From the NCBI GenBank assembly GCA_965279195.1, contig CBDIHP010000024.1, positions 1-64,000 on the forward strand: a stretch of DNA of 64,000 nucleotides. Direction: 5' to 3'. The position numbers and the translations under genes are program-made. Source of the stretch: CBDIHP01 sp965279195 (lineage in GTDB: Bacteria; Planctomycetota; Planctomycetia; Isosphaerales; Isosphaeraceae). Shown here one piece after another: positions 18,201 through 26,183 of the stretch. Under the pieces are notes generated by a model that saw only the letters and a program-made list of their open reading frames with translations, was not told where the DNA came from and made no database searches. Position 1 is the stretch's first letter. Each line of letters starts with the position of its first letter.

Positions 18201-18806
18201 AAGCTGGCCGGTGATCTCGGCCTCGCGCAGGAACCGGGCCTGGTTGCTGGGATGATCCGCGTGCCGCTCCTGGATCTCCTTGAGCGCCACGCTCCTGCTC
18301 AACTCCTGATCCATCGCCACGAAGACAGCGCCGAGGCCGCCCTTGGCGTGGAACTGGACCTTCCGGTAGCGATCGCCCGACGGGCGTCCCGTTGGCGCAG
18401 TTCGACCGCCGAGCGGCGTATAAGATGCGGTTTCAGCTTCGTCACCCGACCGGGTCGGGTGGGAATCGACTTCCACCTCCACCGGAGGTCTCGTTTCGAG
18501 CTGCTGGAGGCCTTCCAGGACGGGATTCTCGGGGACCCGAGTGCGCATCGAGTCTGGCTGCCCCGAGACATCCAGTTCCATCGGCAGTCCGCCCTGGAAC
18601 CCATCAGGATGGCGGGCAGTGAGTTCGAGCAGGGCGCGAGTCTCGGCGTTGAGATGTCCTCGTGCTTCGAGCACATCGGCGATGCGGAGCGAGGCGTCGC
18701 CACTCCAGGCCTCGAGGGCATCAATCAGCGCCGGGGCATCGAGATATCCCTTCCGGTGGGCCAGGAGGGCGAAACGGACCGCGTGATCGGGCAGTGGCGA
18801 GGACAT
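15264..18806 (-). CDS. serine/threonine protein kinase with C-terminal TPR array
   Basis: 1180 residues. Leader region 1-145, then a Pkn-type kinase at about 146-440: glycine loop AKGGLGAV, Lys176 in VALKE, HRDLKPANV with Asp281, DWG at 299-301 in place of DFG, and GTIGYMSPEQ. A single membrane helix lies at about 466-489, followed by ~680 residues of TPR-like repeats (repeated EAAERxYxRAIELYE and QxxTGRxxEAE units). This is the planctomycete-typical layout: cytoplasmic kinase and extracytoplasmic TPR sensor. It is convergent with the histidine kinase, separated by element D. No obvious partner gene. Confidence 0.9.
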   Translation of the reverse strand: MSSPLPDHAVRFALLAHRKGYLDAPALIDALEAWSGDASLRIADVLEARGHLNAETRALLELTARHPDGFQGGLPMELDVSGQPDSMRTRVPENPVLEGLQQLETRPPVEVEVDSHPTRSGDEAETASYTPLGGRTAPTGRPSGDRYRKVQFHAKGGLGAVFVAMDQELSRSVALKEIQERHADHPSNQARFLREAEITGQLEHPCIVPVYGLGTYENGRPFYAMRFIKGESLKEAILQFHNNFSPDPTRKALELRGLLRRFLDVCNAMDYAHSRGVLHRDLKPANVMVGRYGETLVVDWGLARLISDDDPSSPPDNDEPSVRSSSGDSSATRHGDMIGTIGYMSPEQAAGRHEELGPASDVYSLGAILYTILVGHSPLAGLLDSDISRRIHEGDFPAPRAIASTIPKALDAICRKAMAVTSTDRYSSPSDLAADVERWLADEPVSALADPWTARFARWTRRHRSAALAGLLSLLVIAGVSSIAFVMVTRALGDRTRALSDMTRARNDEAAANAKTLAAFRSARTTIDDFLVIVRKDPRLLEKSLGPFRGKLIERILKYTVEFIDKYKEEPLLAQDIASAYENAGYLHRDLGRVRDSLGAHEESLRIRERLSRDHPEDAFQEALAGTLNNVGDRQGEIGRIDDAERSYGRAIGIREAIAKRSPSHAENASGLARLFDSLGELQKLNGQVKAADQNYDRSIELWETLIQRNPESFPDAYQLALVLSKSGVLQIESGRTQAAERRFSRAAERYEVLHKRDADDFDSASGLAITLTRLANLHRDSGRTVTAEPLYARSIVLTESLIARDPSVHRFAEVLADTLNHLGLQQEMTGRDDEAERSYGRSIEIREVQWKRDPDNPRLASLLGMSLINLGAVQRATGRKEAAERTYSRAIELYEPLVKSHPENTYLNNGLAIVFNNLGNLQIDTGRNEAAEASLTRAVAIREGLVQRNPETTDHAHKLAMALSNLAELQNDTGRSEAALGNCLRAKGVRESLLKRHPDLIDVHYGLASTCAIMGHVLIARSRPQESIAAFQEAVAHIKEASDRAPRNTRYSRYLIYCHSQLAEAHLKFGNAKEAAAVSRESREICRNNPSDLYNLARHFSLCIPLGALSEKDRFATEAIETLREAIRAGWSNFARTSKDSDLAPLAGRADFRVLLLEMMDRAFPADPFSVKSAGEKAK

Positions 18807-19172
18807 AGGTGGGTCTCGCGGACGTTCCCATTCCTGGAAACCAATTTACACTCGCTTCGGATCACGATCGCTCATGAGGAATTGTGATTCGCCGGAGGCA
18901 AGGTCTCTCTCGCGTCTTCAAGATATCACCACAACCTGAATCCCACCAGCGACGACCGCCCCTGAGATCGAGTCGCCGACGTTTGCCGGGAGGCCAAGGG
19001 GTCATGCCCAAAACCCGGAAGTGACTTTCCTCATATAATTACTCTCTTTACATCACGATTTGTGGATTCCACATGGCCTCGCTTTCCAGCAGCATCTCCC
19101 GATCATGGGCGACGGGACTCAGTTCATCGAGGTGCTTGGTCGGGGGGGGGGGGGAGAAATGGGACAGGGGGA
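18807..19172. other. intergenic stretch upstream of the Ser/Thr kinase
   Basis: No gene seen. It must hold the kinase promoter (minus strand) at its left end. AT-rich stretches occur near 18840-18890 and 19025-19060, and a run of about 14 G lies at 19142-19154. Confidence 0.45.
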
Positions 19173-19226
19173 GAAATGGGACATTCAACATTCCCCGGGA
19201 CCGAGGAATGTTGAATGTCCCATTTC
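19173..19226. repeat. perfect 22-bp inverted repeat, possible terminator
   Basis: The arm at 19173-19194 (GAAATGGGACATTCAACATT and two C) is exactly complementary to the arm at 19205-19226, with a ten-base loop CCGGGACCGA. A shorter direct copy of AGAAATGGGACA precedes it at about 19155. It lies about 50 bases past the TetR gene stop, so it could end that transcript, but the perfect symmetry and the lack of a clear T run suit a dispersed palindrome as well. Confidence 0.7.
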
Positions 19227-19274
19227 CTGTTGTGGGGCGAATGCAAGCGTCGACTGCCCTCGCGTCGTCGCGCG

Positions 19275-19877
19275 TTAGCTCTGTGGCGGCTTCGGGCGGA
19301 GCCCGTCCATCAGCAGGCCCCAGATGTCGTCGTAGGCGGCGTCGTGGGCCGGGTCCCCCCACTCCGTGGCGTGGGCGGGGTGGTGGAACATGGACGTGGC
19401 GATGAGGACGGCGCGACCGGTGGCGATCGGATCGACGACGCGGAACGTGCCCTCCTCGACCCCGGACGCGACGACCGAGGCGATCAGGTCGATCAGCTCG
19501 TCGATGTGGGAGATGACGGCGGATCTGGACTCGGCCGCCAGGGTGCGGTAGGCGGCGAACAGCTCGGCGTCCTCGGCGGCCCTGCGGCGCTTGACCGCGA
19601 CCAGCTCGTCGATGAGCCTGCGGAGTCGATCGGGGGCCGGGCCCGGCTGGGCGGCGATCGCCCGCAGGGGGGGCATGGTCGACTGGATCCAGCGCCCTAC
19701 GACCCTGTCCCTCAGCCCGGCCTTGCTCCCCACGTGCTTGTGGACGGCCGTGTGGCTCACCCCGAGCGACCGGGCGACGTCCACGACGGTGGCCTTCTCG
19801 GGGCCGAACCGTCGGATGACCTCCTCCGCCGCGGCGAGGATCTGTTCGAGGGTCAGGGGGGCGTCGGCGGGTGCCAT
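19275..19877 (-). CDS. TetR-family transcriptional regulator
   Basis: 200 residues. N-terminal HTH at about 10-55 (ILAAAEEVIRRFGPEKATVV then VARSLGVSHTAVHKHVGSK), the TetR DNA-binding signature; C-terminal helical ligand and dimer domain. It starts 19 bases after the aldo/keto reductase gene on the same strand, so the two are cotranscribed, and the regulator probably controls that operon. The effector cannot be inferred. Confidence 0.85.
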   Translation of the reverse strand: MAPADAPLTLEQILAAAEEVIRRFGPEKATVVDVARSLGVSHTAVHKHVGSKAGLRDRVVGRWIQSTMPPLRAIAAQPGPAPDRLRRLIDELVAVKRRRAAEDAELFAAYRTLAAESRSAVISHIDELIDLIASVVASGVEEGTFRVVDPIATGRAVLIATSMFHHPAHATEWGDPAHDAAYDDIWGLLMDGLRPKPPQS

Positions 19878-19896
19878 GCGCTGCTGCTTTCCGAGA

Positions 19897-20784
19897 TCAG
19901 TCGTGCGGCGTCGCGCCGGCGATCCCGTCGAGCTCGGGCAGGATCTCGTCCGGGAGGGTCAGGCTCGCCGCGGCCAGGTTCTCGCGGAGGTGGGCCCGCG
20001 ACGACGTGCCGGGGATCAGCAGGATATTCGGCGAACGCCGCAAGAGCCAGGCCAACGCGACCTGCATCGGCGTCGCGCCGAGCCGTGCCGCGACGCCGGA
20101 GAGCGCGGACGATTGCAGCGGAGTGAACCCGCCGAGCGGGAAGAACGGCACGTACGCGACGCCTCCCGCGGCCAGGCCGTCGATCAGGGCGTCGTCGCGG
20201 CGGTCGGCCAGGTTGTAGAGGTTCTGGACGCAGACGACCTCGGCGATCGTCCGGGCCTCGGCGACCTGGGCGGCGGTGACGTTGCTCAGGCCGATGTGCC
20301 GGATCAGCCCGCGACGCTGCAGGTCGGCCAGGACCTCGACCCCCGCCGCGATGGAGCCTTCCTCGGGCCCGAGCCCGCTGCCCATGTGCCGGTAGTTGAC
20401 GACATCGAGCGCGTCCAGCCCGAGGTTCCGGAGGTTGTCGTGGACGCCCTGCGTCAGCTCCTCGGCCGAGAGGGCGGGCTGCCACGAGCCGTCCGCCGGG
20501 CGCCGGGCGCCGAGCTTGCTGACGATCACCAGCCCCTCGGGGTAGGGATGCAGGGCCCTGCGGATGATCTGGTTGGTGAGATGCGGCCCGTAGTAGTCGC
20601 TGGTGTCGATGTGGTCGACGCCCGACTCGACCGCCTCGCGGAGGACCGCGACCGCCTCCTCCGGATCCCGCGGCGGCCCGAACACGCCGGGCCCCGCCAG
20701 CTGCATCGCGCCGTATCCCACCCGATGGACGGTGAGGGACGTGCCTGGGAACACAAACCGACCGCCGAGCTTCGTCTCGCTCAT
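19897..20784 (-). CDS. aldo/keto reductase
   Basis: 295 residues with the family pattern: VGYGAMQLAG at the N-terminus, catalytic Asp and Tyr in HIDTSDYYG, Lys in VIVSKLG, His in VVNYRHMG, SNV after beta-strand 6, and the NADPH-binding IPGTSSRAHLREN near residue 265. It should reduce an aldehyde or ketone with NADPH in the cytoplasm. AGGAG lies 10 bases before the ATG. First gene of a two-gene operon with a TetR regulator. Confidence 0.9.
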   Translation of the reverse strand: MSETKLGGRFVFPGTSLTVHRVGYGAMQLAGPGVFGPPRDPEEAVAVLREAVESGVDHIDTSDYYGPHLTNQIIRRALHPYPEGLVIVSKLGARRPADGSWQPALSAEELTQGVHDNLRNLGLDALDVVNYRHMGSGLGPEEGSIAAGVEVLADLQRRGLIRHIGLSNVTAAQVAEARTIAEVVCVQNLYNLADRRDDALIDGLAAGGVAYVPFFPLGGFTPLQSSALSGVAARLGATPMQVALAWLLRRSPNILLIPGTSSRAHLRENLAAASLTLPDEILPELDGIAGATPHD

Positions 20785-20930
20785 ACCCTGGCTCCTGTGG
20801 GGTGTCGGAACGAGGGGGATTCTAATCAGGTGGTTTCAAAAGTCAAATATTGAAACAAGAAACCGACCACCAGCCCACCGAGCGACACCGGGCGTCGCTC
20901 CCCTGGCAGGATCGGCTGGTAGCCCATCAG

Positions 20931-21214
20931 GGCAACGCGCGGCAACGCGAGGACATACGCTGCGTAGGGGCAACGCGGGCAACGCGAAGACAGGCATTCC
21001 GCGCAGCGCGGTCATTGCTGTTGGTCTGGGTGAGACAGTTGGCCTTGGCTGATCGCCACAGGCTGTCCCTCGCAACCGCCCGAGAGCTTGGGCGAGACTG
21101 GCGCTCCAGCGGCCCTGGGGCTTATGGCGAGCCTGGAGGCAGGCCGGGCAACCAGGCGCTCTAGACAGACATGCGCACTACTCCCCGTGCAGTGCATGTC
21201 CCCGCGTCGGCCCC
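20931..21214. mobile_element. dispersed element, copy B, with inverted ends
   Basis: The left end has several GGCAACGCG units and ends in GAAGACAGGCATTCCGCG; the right end is GTGCAGTGCATGTCCCCGCG followed by TCGGCCCC. The interior (TTGCTGTTGGTCTGGGTGAG, CTGATCGCCACAGGCTGTCC, CTTATGGCGAGCCTGGAGGC) is shared nearly base for base with copy A. Together with A this is the best-conserved pair of the family in the window. No gene fits inside. Confidence 0.65.
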
Positions 21215-21599
21215 AAGGCATCAACGCAGCGATACCCGGCCACATCAATGGATTCCGACTCTACAAATACAGCCATTCACAAACCAATAAACTGATTCGA
21301 AGAACTTGACGGTTTTCGTCGCCCGCAGGCATCATCATGCCGGCAATCTCCCATGCTCGATTGTTTCTTTTGAGATCCAAGGATATTGGCACTTGACGCG
21401 TCAACTGTCGTTGTCTTCCAATGCATGAGGATGGGCCGTGCGAGGCCGATCGACCAAATACAAGATCGAATTGTCGCATGCCTGCATCTCGGCGAATGGC
21501 TCGGAGACGACCTGCGCCGATGGTGCAACGGGGGCGGCCGTTGCCGCCCCGAGATCACATCCAGCATCCTCAACCTTTCGATGTCAGGAGTTCCTCCCG
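21215..21599. other. AT-richer intergenic stretch before a PEP-CTERM gene
   Basis: No convincing gene. The stretch 21240-21470 is clearly lower in GC than its surroundings. It presumably holds the promoter of the gene at 21600. No repeat recognised. Confidence 0.4.
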
Positions 21600-22229
21600 A
21601 TGAGAATCCGTGGAGTGGGGCGGGCGTGCGCGTTGAATGTGGCGGTCATGGCGGGCATGCTGGGCGGGTCCGGGGGGCTCGGTGCCCCCGCCGCGAAGGC
21701 CAGCAACATCACCTATCGGATCGTCGACAATCCGGCCGTGCAGAACGGGTACACCCTCTCGGGGTCGATCACGACGAATGGACAGATCGGAACCCTGGCC
21801 TCTCAGGATATCCTGTCCTGGAACTGGACGGTGACCAACGGCATCAATACCTACACGGCCGACTCGTCCCAGGTGGGCAGCTTCATCGGCCTGGATGGCA
21901 CGATCCTGGCCACGTCCGACTACATCGAACTGCCCGCGCAGCCCGTCACGTCCCCCAGCACCCTCAACCTCTTCGGGCCGAACTCGCACGTCCAGTGGTC
22001 CGGCTCGACCATCCAGAACAATGCCTTCACGTCCGCGTTCCAGGTGAACGGATCATGGCCCTGGTGGCACGACCAGACCACAACCACCCCCCACGACGTC
22101 CCCGGCGGCTGGGCCATCGCCGACCAGGGCGTGACCCAAGCCGTCCCCGAACCCTCCAGCCTGGCCCTCGCCTCCAGCCTCGCGATCTGCCTCGCCTGGC
22201 GGCACCGAAGGCGGAAGGTTGCCGTGTAA
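21600..22229 (+). CDS. PEP-CTERM-anchored secreted protein
   Basis: 209 residues. Signal peptide at 1-35 (VAVMAGMLGGSGGLGAPAAKA), a ~140-residue beta-rich mature domain beginning SNITYRIVDNPAVQNGYTLS, then the sorting tail AVPEPSSLALASSLAICLAW and RHRRRK, the PEP-CTERM pattern for exosortase processing and cell-surface retention. AGGAG lies nine bases before the ATG, deciding this start over 21438. No exosortase gene is in the window. The mature domain is of the kind often named only as PEP-CTERM sorting-domain protein. Confidence 0.85.
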   Translation: MRIRGVGRACALNVAVMAGMLGGSGGLGAPAAKASNITYRIVDNPAVQNGYTLSGSITTNGQIGTLASQDILSWNWTVTNGINTYTADSSQVGSFIGLDGTILATSDYIELPAQPVTSPSTLNLFGPNSHVQWSGSTIQNNAFTSAFQVNGSWPWWHDQTTTTPHDVPGGWAIADQGVTQAVPEPSSLALASSLAICLAWRHRRRKVAV

Positions 22230-22248
22230 TCTCTGAGAACGTGCGGTG

Positions 22249-22431
22249 AGCCAACGCGGGAACAGGCGTTGCAAGAGGGGCCAAATGGGGAGGATGCGTA
22301 ACCTGGGGCGTTAGCTTCAGTCCGGATGCGTTGCACGTCCCCGCGTTGGCCCCGCGTCGGCCCCTCCCCAGTGCAGTGCATGTCCCCGCGTTGGCCCTGT
22401 CCCCGCGTTGGCCCTGTCCCCGTGTTGGCCC
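22249..22431. mobile_element. dispersed element, copy E, short form with inverted ends
   Basis: Left end GCCAACGCGGGAACAGGCGT; right end GCGTTGCACGTCCCCGCGTT plus GGCCCC, followed by three further CCCGCGTTGGCC units up to 22431. The interior AAATGGGGAGG and CCTGGGGCGTTAG matches the right half of copy D. It starts 20 bases after the PEP-CTERM gene stop. Confidence 0.6.
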
Positions 22432-22502
22432 GGGGGCTATACCGGCGGGGCCGCCGTGACGCACTGGCGAGAGATCCCTGGGCCGCCGGAGAGGAGTGAG
22501 CG

Positions 22503-22691
22503 ATGGCCCGCAGAGACGACCCGAAGGCCCCGGAATCCCAGGTGGCGATCAAGGACTTCTGCGGCTTCGTGACGAACGCGGACCCGCACGACGTTCCGCC
22601 GGGTACGGCGGTGAAGCAAGTGAATGCGATGAGCGTACGACCCGGAGAGCTTCGTGCTCGCCCTGGCGTTCGCGTGGTCCAGTTCGATTAG
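22503..22691 (+). CDS. small hypothetical protein
   Basis: 62 residues, preceded by GGAGAGGAG at a good distance. The sequence has a compact pattern (GFVTNADPHDVPPGTAVKQV, then RPGELRARPG and VVQFD) that looks like a real short protein or the conserved N-terminal part of a longer one, of the kind seen near structural or phage-like genes. I cannot name the family. Codon use is normal for the genome, unlike the AT-richer nuclease genes that follow. Confidence 0.5.
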   Translation: MARRDDPKAPESQVAIKDFCGFVTNADPHDVPPGTAVKQVNAMSVRPGELRARPGVRVVQFD

Positions 22692-22819
22692 CTTGTCGTC
22701 AGGCCGCCTGCCGGAATGTGGTAAGTCTGGTTGCTTATGCCCGCGGGCCGCATTACAAAGGAGGGTTGCACAATGCGAGGGGAGCAGGCCGACCAGACAC
22801 GAGCCCGAGAGCGGACGCC

Positions 22820-23935
22820 ATGTCGCTAGAAGAAGAAATTCAGAGTGGAAGCAAGAAAGTTGTCAAAGATGGATATGATATGTCCATCGGCGAGTTGATG
22901 AGCCTCTATCGGGACAAGGAACTTTTCATCAACCCGAAATACCAGCGTTACTTTCGGTGGGACATCTCGCAGAAAACGAAGTTTCTCGAATCCCTCCTAC
23001 TGGGCATCCCCATCCCTCCGATTTTCGTCTACACGACGGGTCGGAAATGGGAGCTTGTGGATGGCCTCCAGCGCATCTCCACAATTTTGGAGTTCACAGG
23101 CCAACTTCGCGATCCGAATGATCCTGACCAGAAAAAGCTCCTGCCCCCGTCCATCTTGGAGGGCACAAACCTCTTACCGTCCTTAGCGAACCGGAGGTGG
23201 GAACCTTCCGGCGAGGACGCCGACGATGGGTTCACTGACGATCAGAGGTTTGAACTCAAACGTGTGAGAATCCGTGTTGAGATTCTCAAGAAAGAGAGTG
23301 ATCCTCTCGCCAAGTATGAACTCTTTCAGCGGCTGAACACCGGAGGTTCTCCGCTGTCCGAGCAGGAGATCCGGTCTTGTGTCATCGTCATGATCAACGA
23401 GGGCTTTTACGATTGGTTGGAGAGCCTGGAAAAGTACCAGCCGTTCCAGCACACCATCGACCAGACTGAGCGAGCGGAGATGCGGCAGAAGCCCATGGAA
23501 CTGCTCATCCGCTTCCTGGCCTTCAGGAATACCACCTATCTGAATAATCTGGATGTCCACGACTATCTCGATGCCGCAACCATTAAGATGGCGAGCGATG
23601 AGGGCTTCGACAAGGAAGGCGAGGAGGCGGCGTTCAAGAATACCTTCGATCTTCTGAATGACGCGTTTGGAATGAACGCCTTCAAGAAATGGGAGGTCAA
23701 CAAGTTCACCGGCCAGACTTCGCTCTCGGCTTTCGAGTTCATTTCGTACGGTGTTTCACTGCACATCGCTGCGATTATGGATATGCAGCCCGACGACAGG
23801 AAGCGGCTGATCGAAGACAGAGTGAAGGCTCTGTGGCAAACGCAGATCTTCCGGGATAACTCCAAAGCAGGGGTTCGGGGCACTACGCGGCTCGCCAACC
23901 TCCTGCCCGTGGCGAGAACCTATTTCCAGCCATGA
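22820..23935 (+). CDS. DUF262 (GmrSD N-terminal-like) protein, probable conflict-system component
   Basis: 371 residues. The DUF262 core is visible: QRYFRWD near residue 42, LLLGIPIPPIFVY near 58 and the ParB-like VDGLQRISTI near 78, where most members have DGQQR. Related domains bind or hydrolyse NTP and work with DUF1524 HNH nucleases in type IV restriction (GmrSD); there is no DUF1524 part here. Its stop overlaps the next start (ATGA), so the HEPN gene is translationally coupled. Base composition is lower in GC than the flanks, a sign of acquisition. Starts upstream of 22820 run through unlikely sequence. Confidence 0.82.
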   Translation: MSLEEEIQSGSKKVVKDGYDMSIGELMSLYRDKELFINPKYQRYFRWDISQKTKFLESLLLGIPIPPIFVYTTGRKWELVDGLQRISTILEFTGQLRDPNDPDQKKLLPPSILEGTNLLPSLANRRWEPSGEDADDGFTDDQRFELKRVRIRVEILKKESDPLAKYELFQRLNTGGSPLSEQEIRSCVIVMINEGFYDWLESLEKYQPFQHTIDQTERAEMRQKPMELLIRFLAFRNTTYLNNLDVHDYLDAATIKMASDEGFDKEGEEAAFKNTFDLLNDAFGMNAFKKWEVNKFTGQTSLSAFEFISYGVSLHIAAIMDMQPDDRKRLIEDRVKALWQTQIFRDNSKAGVRGTTRLANLLPVARTYFQP

Positions 23936-24574
23936 AGAAAATTCGAACCCGCACCGCCTTTCAAGAGTTCCTAGACGAAGAGTTTGCGTGGCGCCTGAAA
24001 GAGATTGCGGATGTCAAGTACGCGATCCGGATAGCAGAGAGAACTTCCCGGAGGGCTATTATCCGCGCGGGAGTGCCCATCCTCTACGCGCACTGGGAAG
24101 GCTTCGTGAAAGCGGCGTCTGAGGCGCTCCTCAATTTCATCAACAATCAGGGACTGGCATACCGAAGCCTCAAACCCTGCTTCATTGTGTTCGGAGCAAA
24201 AAAAGAGAGTCCATGAATTAAGCACTTCCGGCAATTCGGTTCAGAATATCGCAGCCGTGGAGTTCTTCCTAAACGAATTGGACAGCCGGGCTGAGATAAC
24301 ATTTGCGGGCTCCATCAATACGGAGGCGAATCTAAGCTCCAGAGTTTTCGAGCGCATCGCGACCTCGATCGGTGTGGACTCGGGTGCTTACGAGACGAAG
24401 TATGTGCTGATCGACAGCAGCCTGCTTGAGCGACGTAACAACATCGCCCATGGCGAACGCCTCGACGTCGAACAGGACGATTTCGACAAGCTAAGCAACG
24501 AGGTTGTTATTATAATACGATCATATAAGAATGATATCCAGAACATGGTTCAAACCGGATACTATCTCGCCTGA
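23932..24574 (+). pseudogene. HEPN-like nuclease (MAE_28990/RiboL-PSP type), frameshifted at an A7 run
   Basis: Two overlapping frames make one protein. Frame 1 (23932-24216) begins MKKIRTRTAFQEFLDEEF and includes ILYAHWEGFVKAASE, then ends falsely in KKESP. Frame 2 (from 24185, +1) continues KKRVHELSTSGNSVQN and holds the HEPN motif ERRNNIAHG (R, four residues, H) expected for the RNase site. The switch falls at 24198-24204, seven A in a row; six would restore one frame of about 213 residues, the usual family size. It may be a sequencing error, a real inactivating insertion or a slippage site. Coupled to DUF262 by ATGA; together they resemble a toxin-antitoxin or abortive defence pair. Confidence 0.75.
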
Positions 24575-24773
24575 AATGCGCCTCACCCGCCGTCAGCTCT
24601 TGATAGTCTCGACGGTCTTGGCTTATCCAACTTCTAGACTCGCCTCTCTTGCTTGAATGGCCTGTGCCCCCGACAAAGCCAAGAGAATCTTGGCGGGGGC
24701 GGTCGGCGAATTGGCTATATTCTCGTCGACCGGGTCATCCGGCCGGGAGGTCGCCATGTTCGCCGGATTCGTG

Positions 24774-25047
24774 GGGGACGCGGGGGGACGCGGGGACAGG
24801 CATTACACGATTATTGTGGTTGCCAGTTTGGATCAGATGGACAGCATGGGTTGGATGCCATACGCTATCTTCACGAATCCAATTGTGAGTCTGGATAAAC
24901 TAGCAAGTCCAGCGATTCTGGGTCCTATGGTGAGCCTAAAAGCAAGCCGGGTTTCTGGGTGGGCTAAGGCGAATCGTTGGATACAATCCGCGCCTGCCCT
25001 GTCCCCGCATTGCCCAGCCCCGTTGCCCCTATCCCCGCGTTGGCCCC
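24774..25047. mobile_element. dispersed element, copy C, divergent, with inverted ends
   Basis: Left end GGGGACGCGGGGACAGGCAT at about 24783-24802; right end CCCTATCCCCGCGTTGGCCC at about 25027-25046, preceded by degenerate CCCTGTCCCCGCATTGCCC. The interior retains GTCCTATGGTGAGCCTAAAA and AAGCCGGGTTTCTGG at positions equivalent to the shared core of copies A and B but has diverged. Short open frames here are not convincing genes. Confidence 0.5.
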
Positions 25048-25233
25048 TGCTTCCACCTCAAGCAGTCCCCCGAACTCATCGAACGCCTGTCCGACCTGGA
25101 CAACAAATTGGTTAACACTTCCCTACGCGCATCCTCCCATCCCTGGGACTTCAGGGCTTACGGAGGGTAGGATATGCCCCAAGCTTCTCGACAAGCCGTC
25201 ATCTCCTGAACCCTTGATGCGGGGCCCTTGGCC

Positions 25234-25869
25234 ATGTCAGACCCGTCAACCCCGAACGACGAACTTTTTGGCTATCACGATCCGAATAAGGATCGCCTCA
25301 TCGGGCGGCTGGATGCCCTGGAGAATCAGATCAAAAAGTTGCAATTGGGTGCCCTGCTGGCACTTTTTTTCGGGGTAGGGCTCGCTGGTGGCCTCATAGG
25401 TTATGTCCGCAGCGTTCAATACTCCCCGACCGCACCCAACAGAGACGACCCTAAGCCGGAGACCAACATTTCGACACTTAAGCAAGACAGCGACCGACTC
25501 GTGCCATATCAAGCAAAATCGGACAGAGTTTCTACTGGGCCAATGCAGAGCCCAATTGTCGCACTTGCCGCTAATCCCAACGTTCGACTCATCGACCACT
25601 TGTTGGAACGGAACGGGCTGTGGCTTATCTGCAAGGGGAGAGCCAAGAACTTTGGTCCAGAGCGTGATTTCATGAAACTCAAACTCACCTTTGAGGACGT
25701 CGGTGGTAGGTTCGTGGATGTCGAGGAGACCTACTTAGAACCATCGTCATTGTCGACCGGAGAGATCGGCACCTTTCGAACGATGATCGCTCCTGATCCC
25801 AGGTTCCACCGGTACATCATCCAGTACGGCACTGAGGTGCTGGCCGAAGGCGTTCTCAACCAACGATAG
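25234..25869 (+). CDS. single-pass membrane protein with FxLYD-like beta domain
   Basis: 211 residues. Cytoplasmic N-terminus with a short coiled coil (RLDALENQIKKLQ), one membrane helix near 40-60 (GALLALFFGVGLAGGLIGYV), a disordered linker, and a C-terminal beta-sandwich of about 95 residues (WLICKGRAKNFGPERDF, FVDVEETYLEPSSLSTGEIG, YIIQYGTEVLAEG) of the FxLYD / DUF3426 kind, found outside the membrane. Function unknown. The ATG at 25234 is two codons after a TTG that could also start. It sits between repeat elements C and F. Confidence 0.65.
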   Translation: MSDPSTPNDELFGYHDPNKDRLIGRLDALENQIKKLQLGALLALFFGVGLAGGLIGYVRSVQYSPTAPNRDDPKPETNISTLKQDSDRLVPYQAKSDRVSTGPMQSPIVALAANPNVRLIDHLLERNGLWLICKGRAKNFGPERDFMKLKLTFEDVGGRFVDVEETYLEPSSLSTGEIGTFRTMIAPDPRFHRYIIQYGTEVLAEGVLNQR

Positions 25870-25874
25870 GGGTA

Positions 25875-25981
25875 GCAACGCGGGAAGGAGAAAGGGGGAA
25901 GGAGAAAGGGGCAACGCGGGGAGGCGACGCGGAGGCGACGCGGGAGGCGACGCGAGAGGCGACGCGGGGACATGCATTGCG
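25875..25981. repeat. array of GGCGACGCGGG repeats ending in an element-type end
   Basis: Several direct copies of AGGCGACGCGG follow two GCAACGCGGG units and end in GCGACGCGGGGACATGCATT, the left-end motif of the dispersed element family. No matching right end was found, so this looks like an isolated, amplified end. Confidence 0.6.
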
Positions 25982-26037
25982 AGGGGCGACGGGTGGGGGA
26001 GATGCAAGGCGAGGGTTTGGATTCCATCGGATCCGAG

Positions 26038-26183
26038 CCCCGGAGGGGCCTCCATCGATAGCGAGGGGCGTGAGCCCCCTGGACAATCGCCGACGCTACA
26101 AACCGAACAGGGAAAATGGGTTGCGATCGCGGGACATTCCCAGGGGCTCACGCCCCTGGCTACGGACGGACGCCCCTCCGTGG
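26038..26183. mobile_element. 146-bp element with about 45-bp imperfect inverted ends
   Basis: The left arm 26038-26082 (CCCCGGAGGGGCCTCCATCG, then AGGGGCGTGAGCCCCCTGG) pairs with the right arm ending at 26183 (CCAGGGGCTCACGCCCCTGG, then CGCCCCTCCGTGG). Related CAGGGGCTC-CGCCCCTG palindromes recur near 46311 and 49143. The centre is about 55 bases and has no gene. Fits a MITE-like or REP-doublet repeat. Confidence 0.65.

Noticed and set aside
24657..25115. Plus-strand frames in the gap after the HEPN gene
   Set aside because: They lie in element copy C and their translations read through repeat ends.
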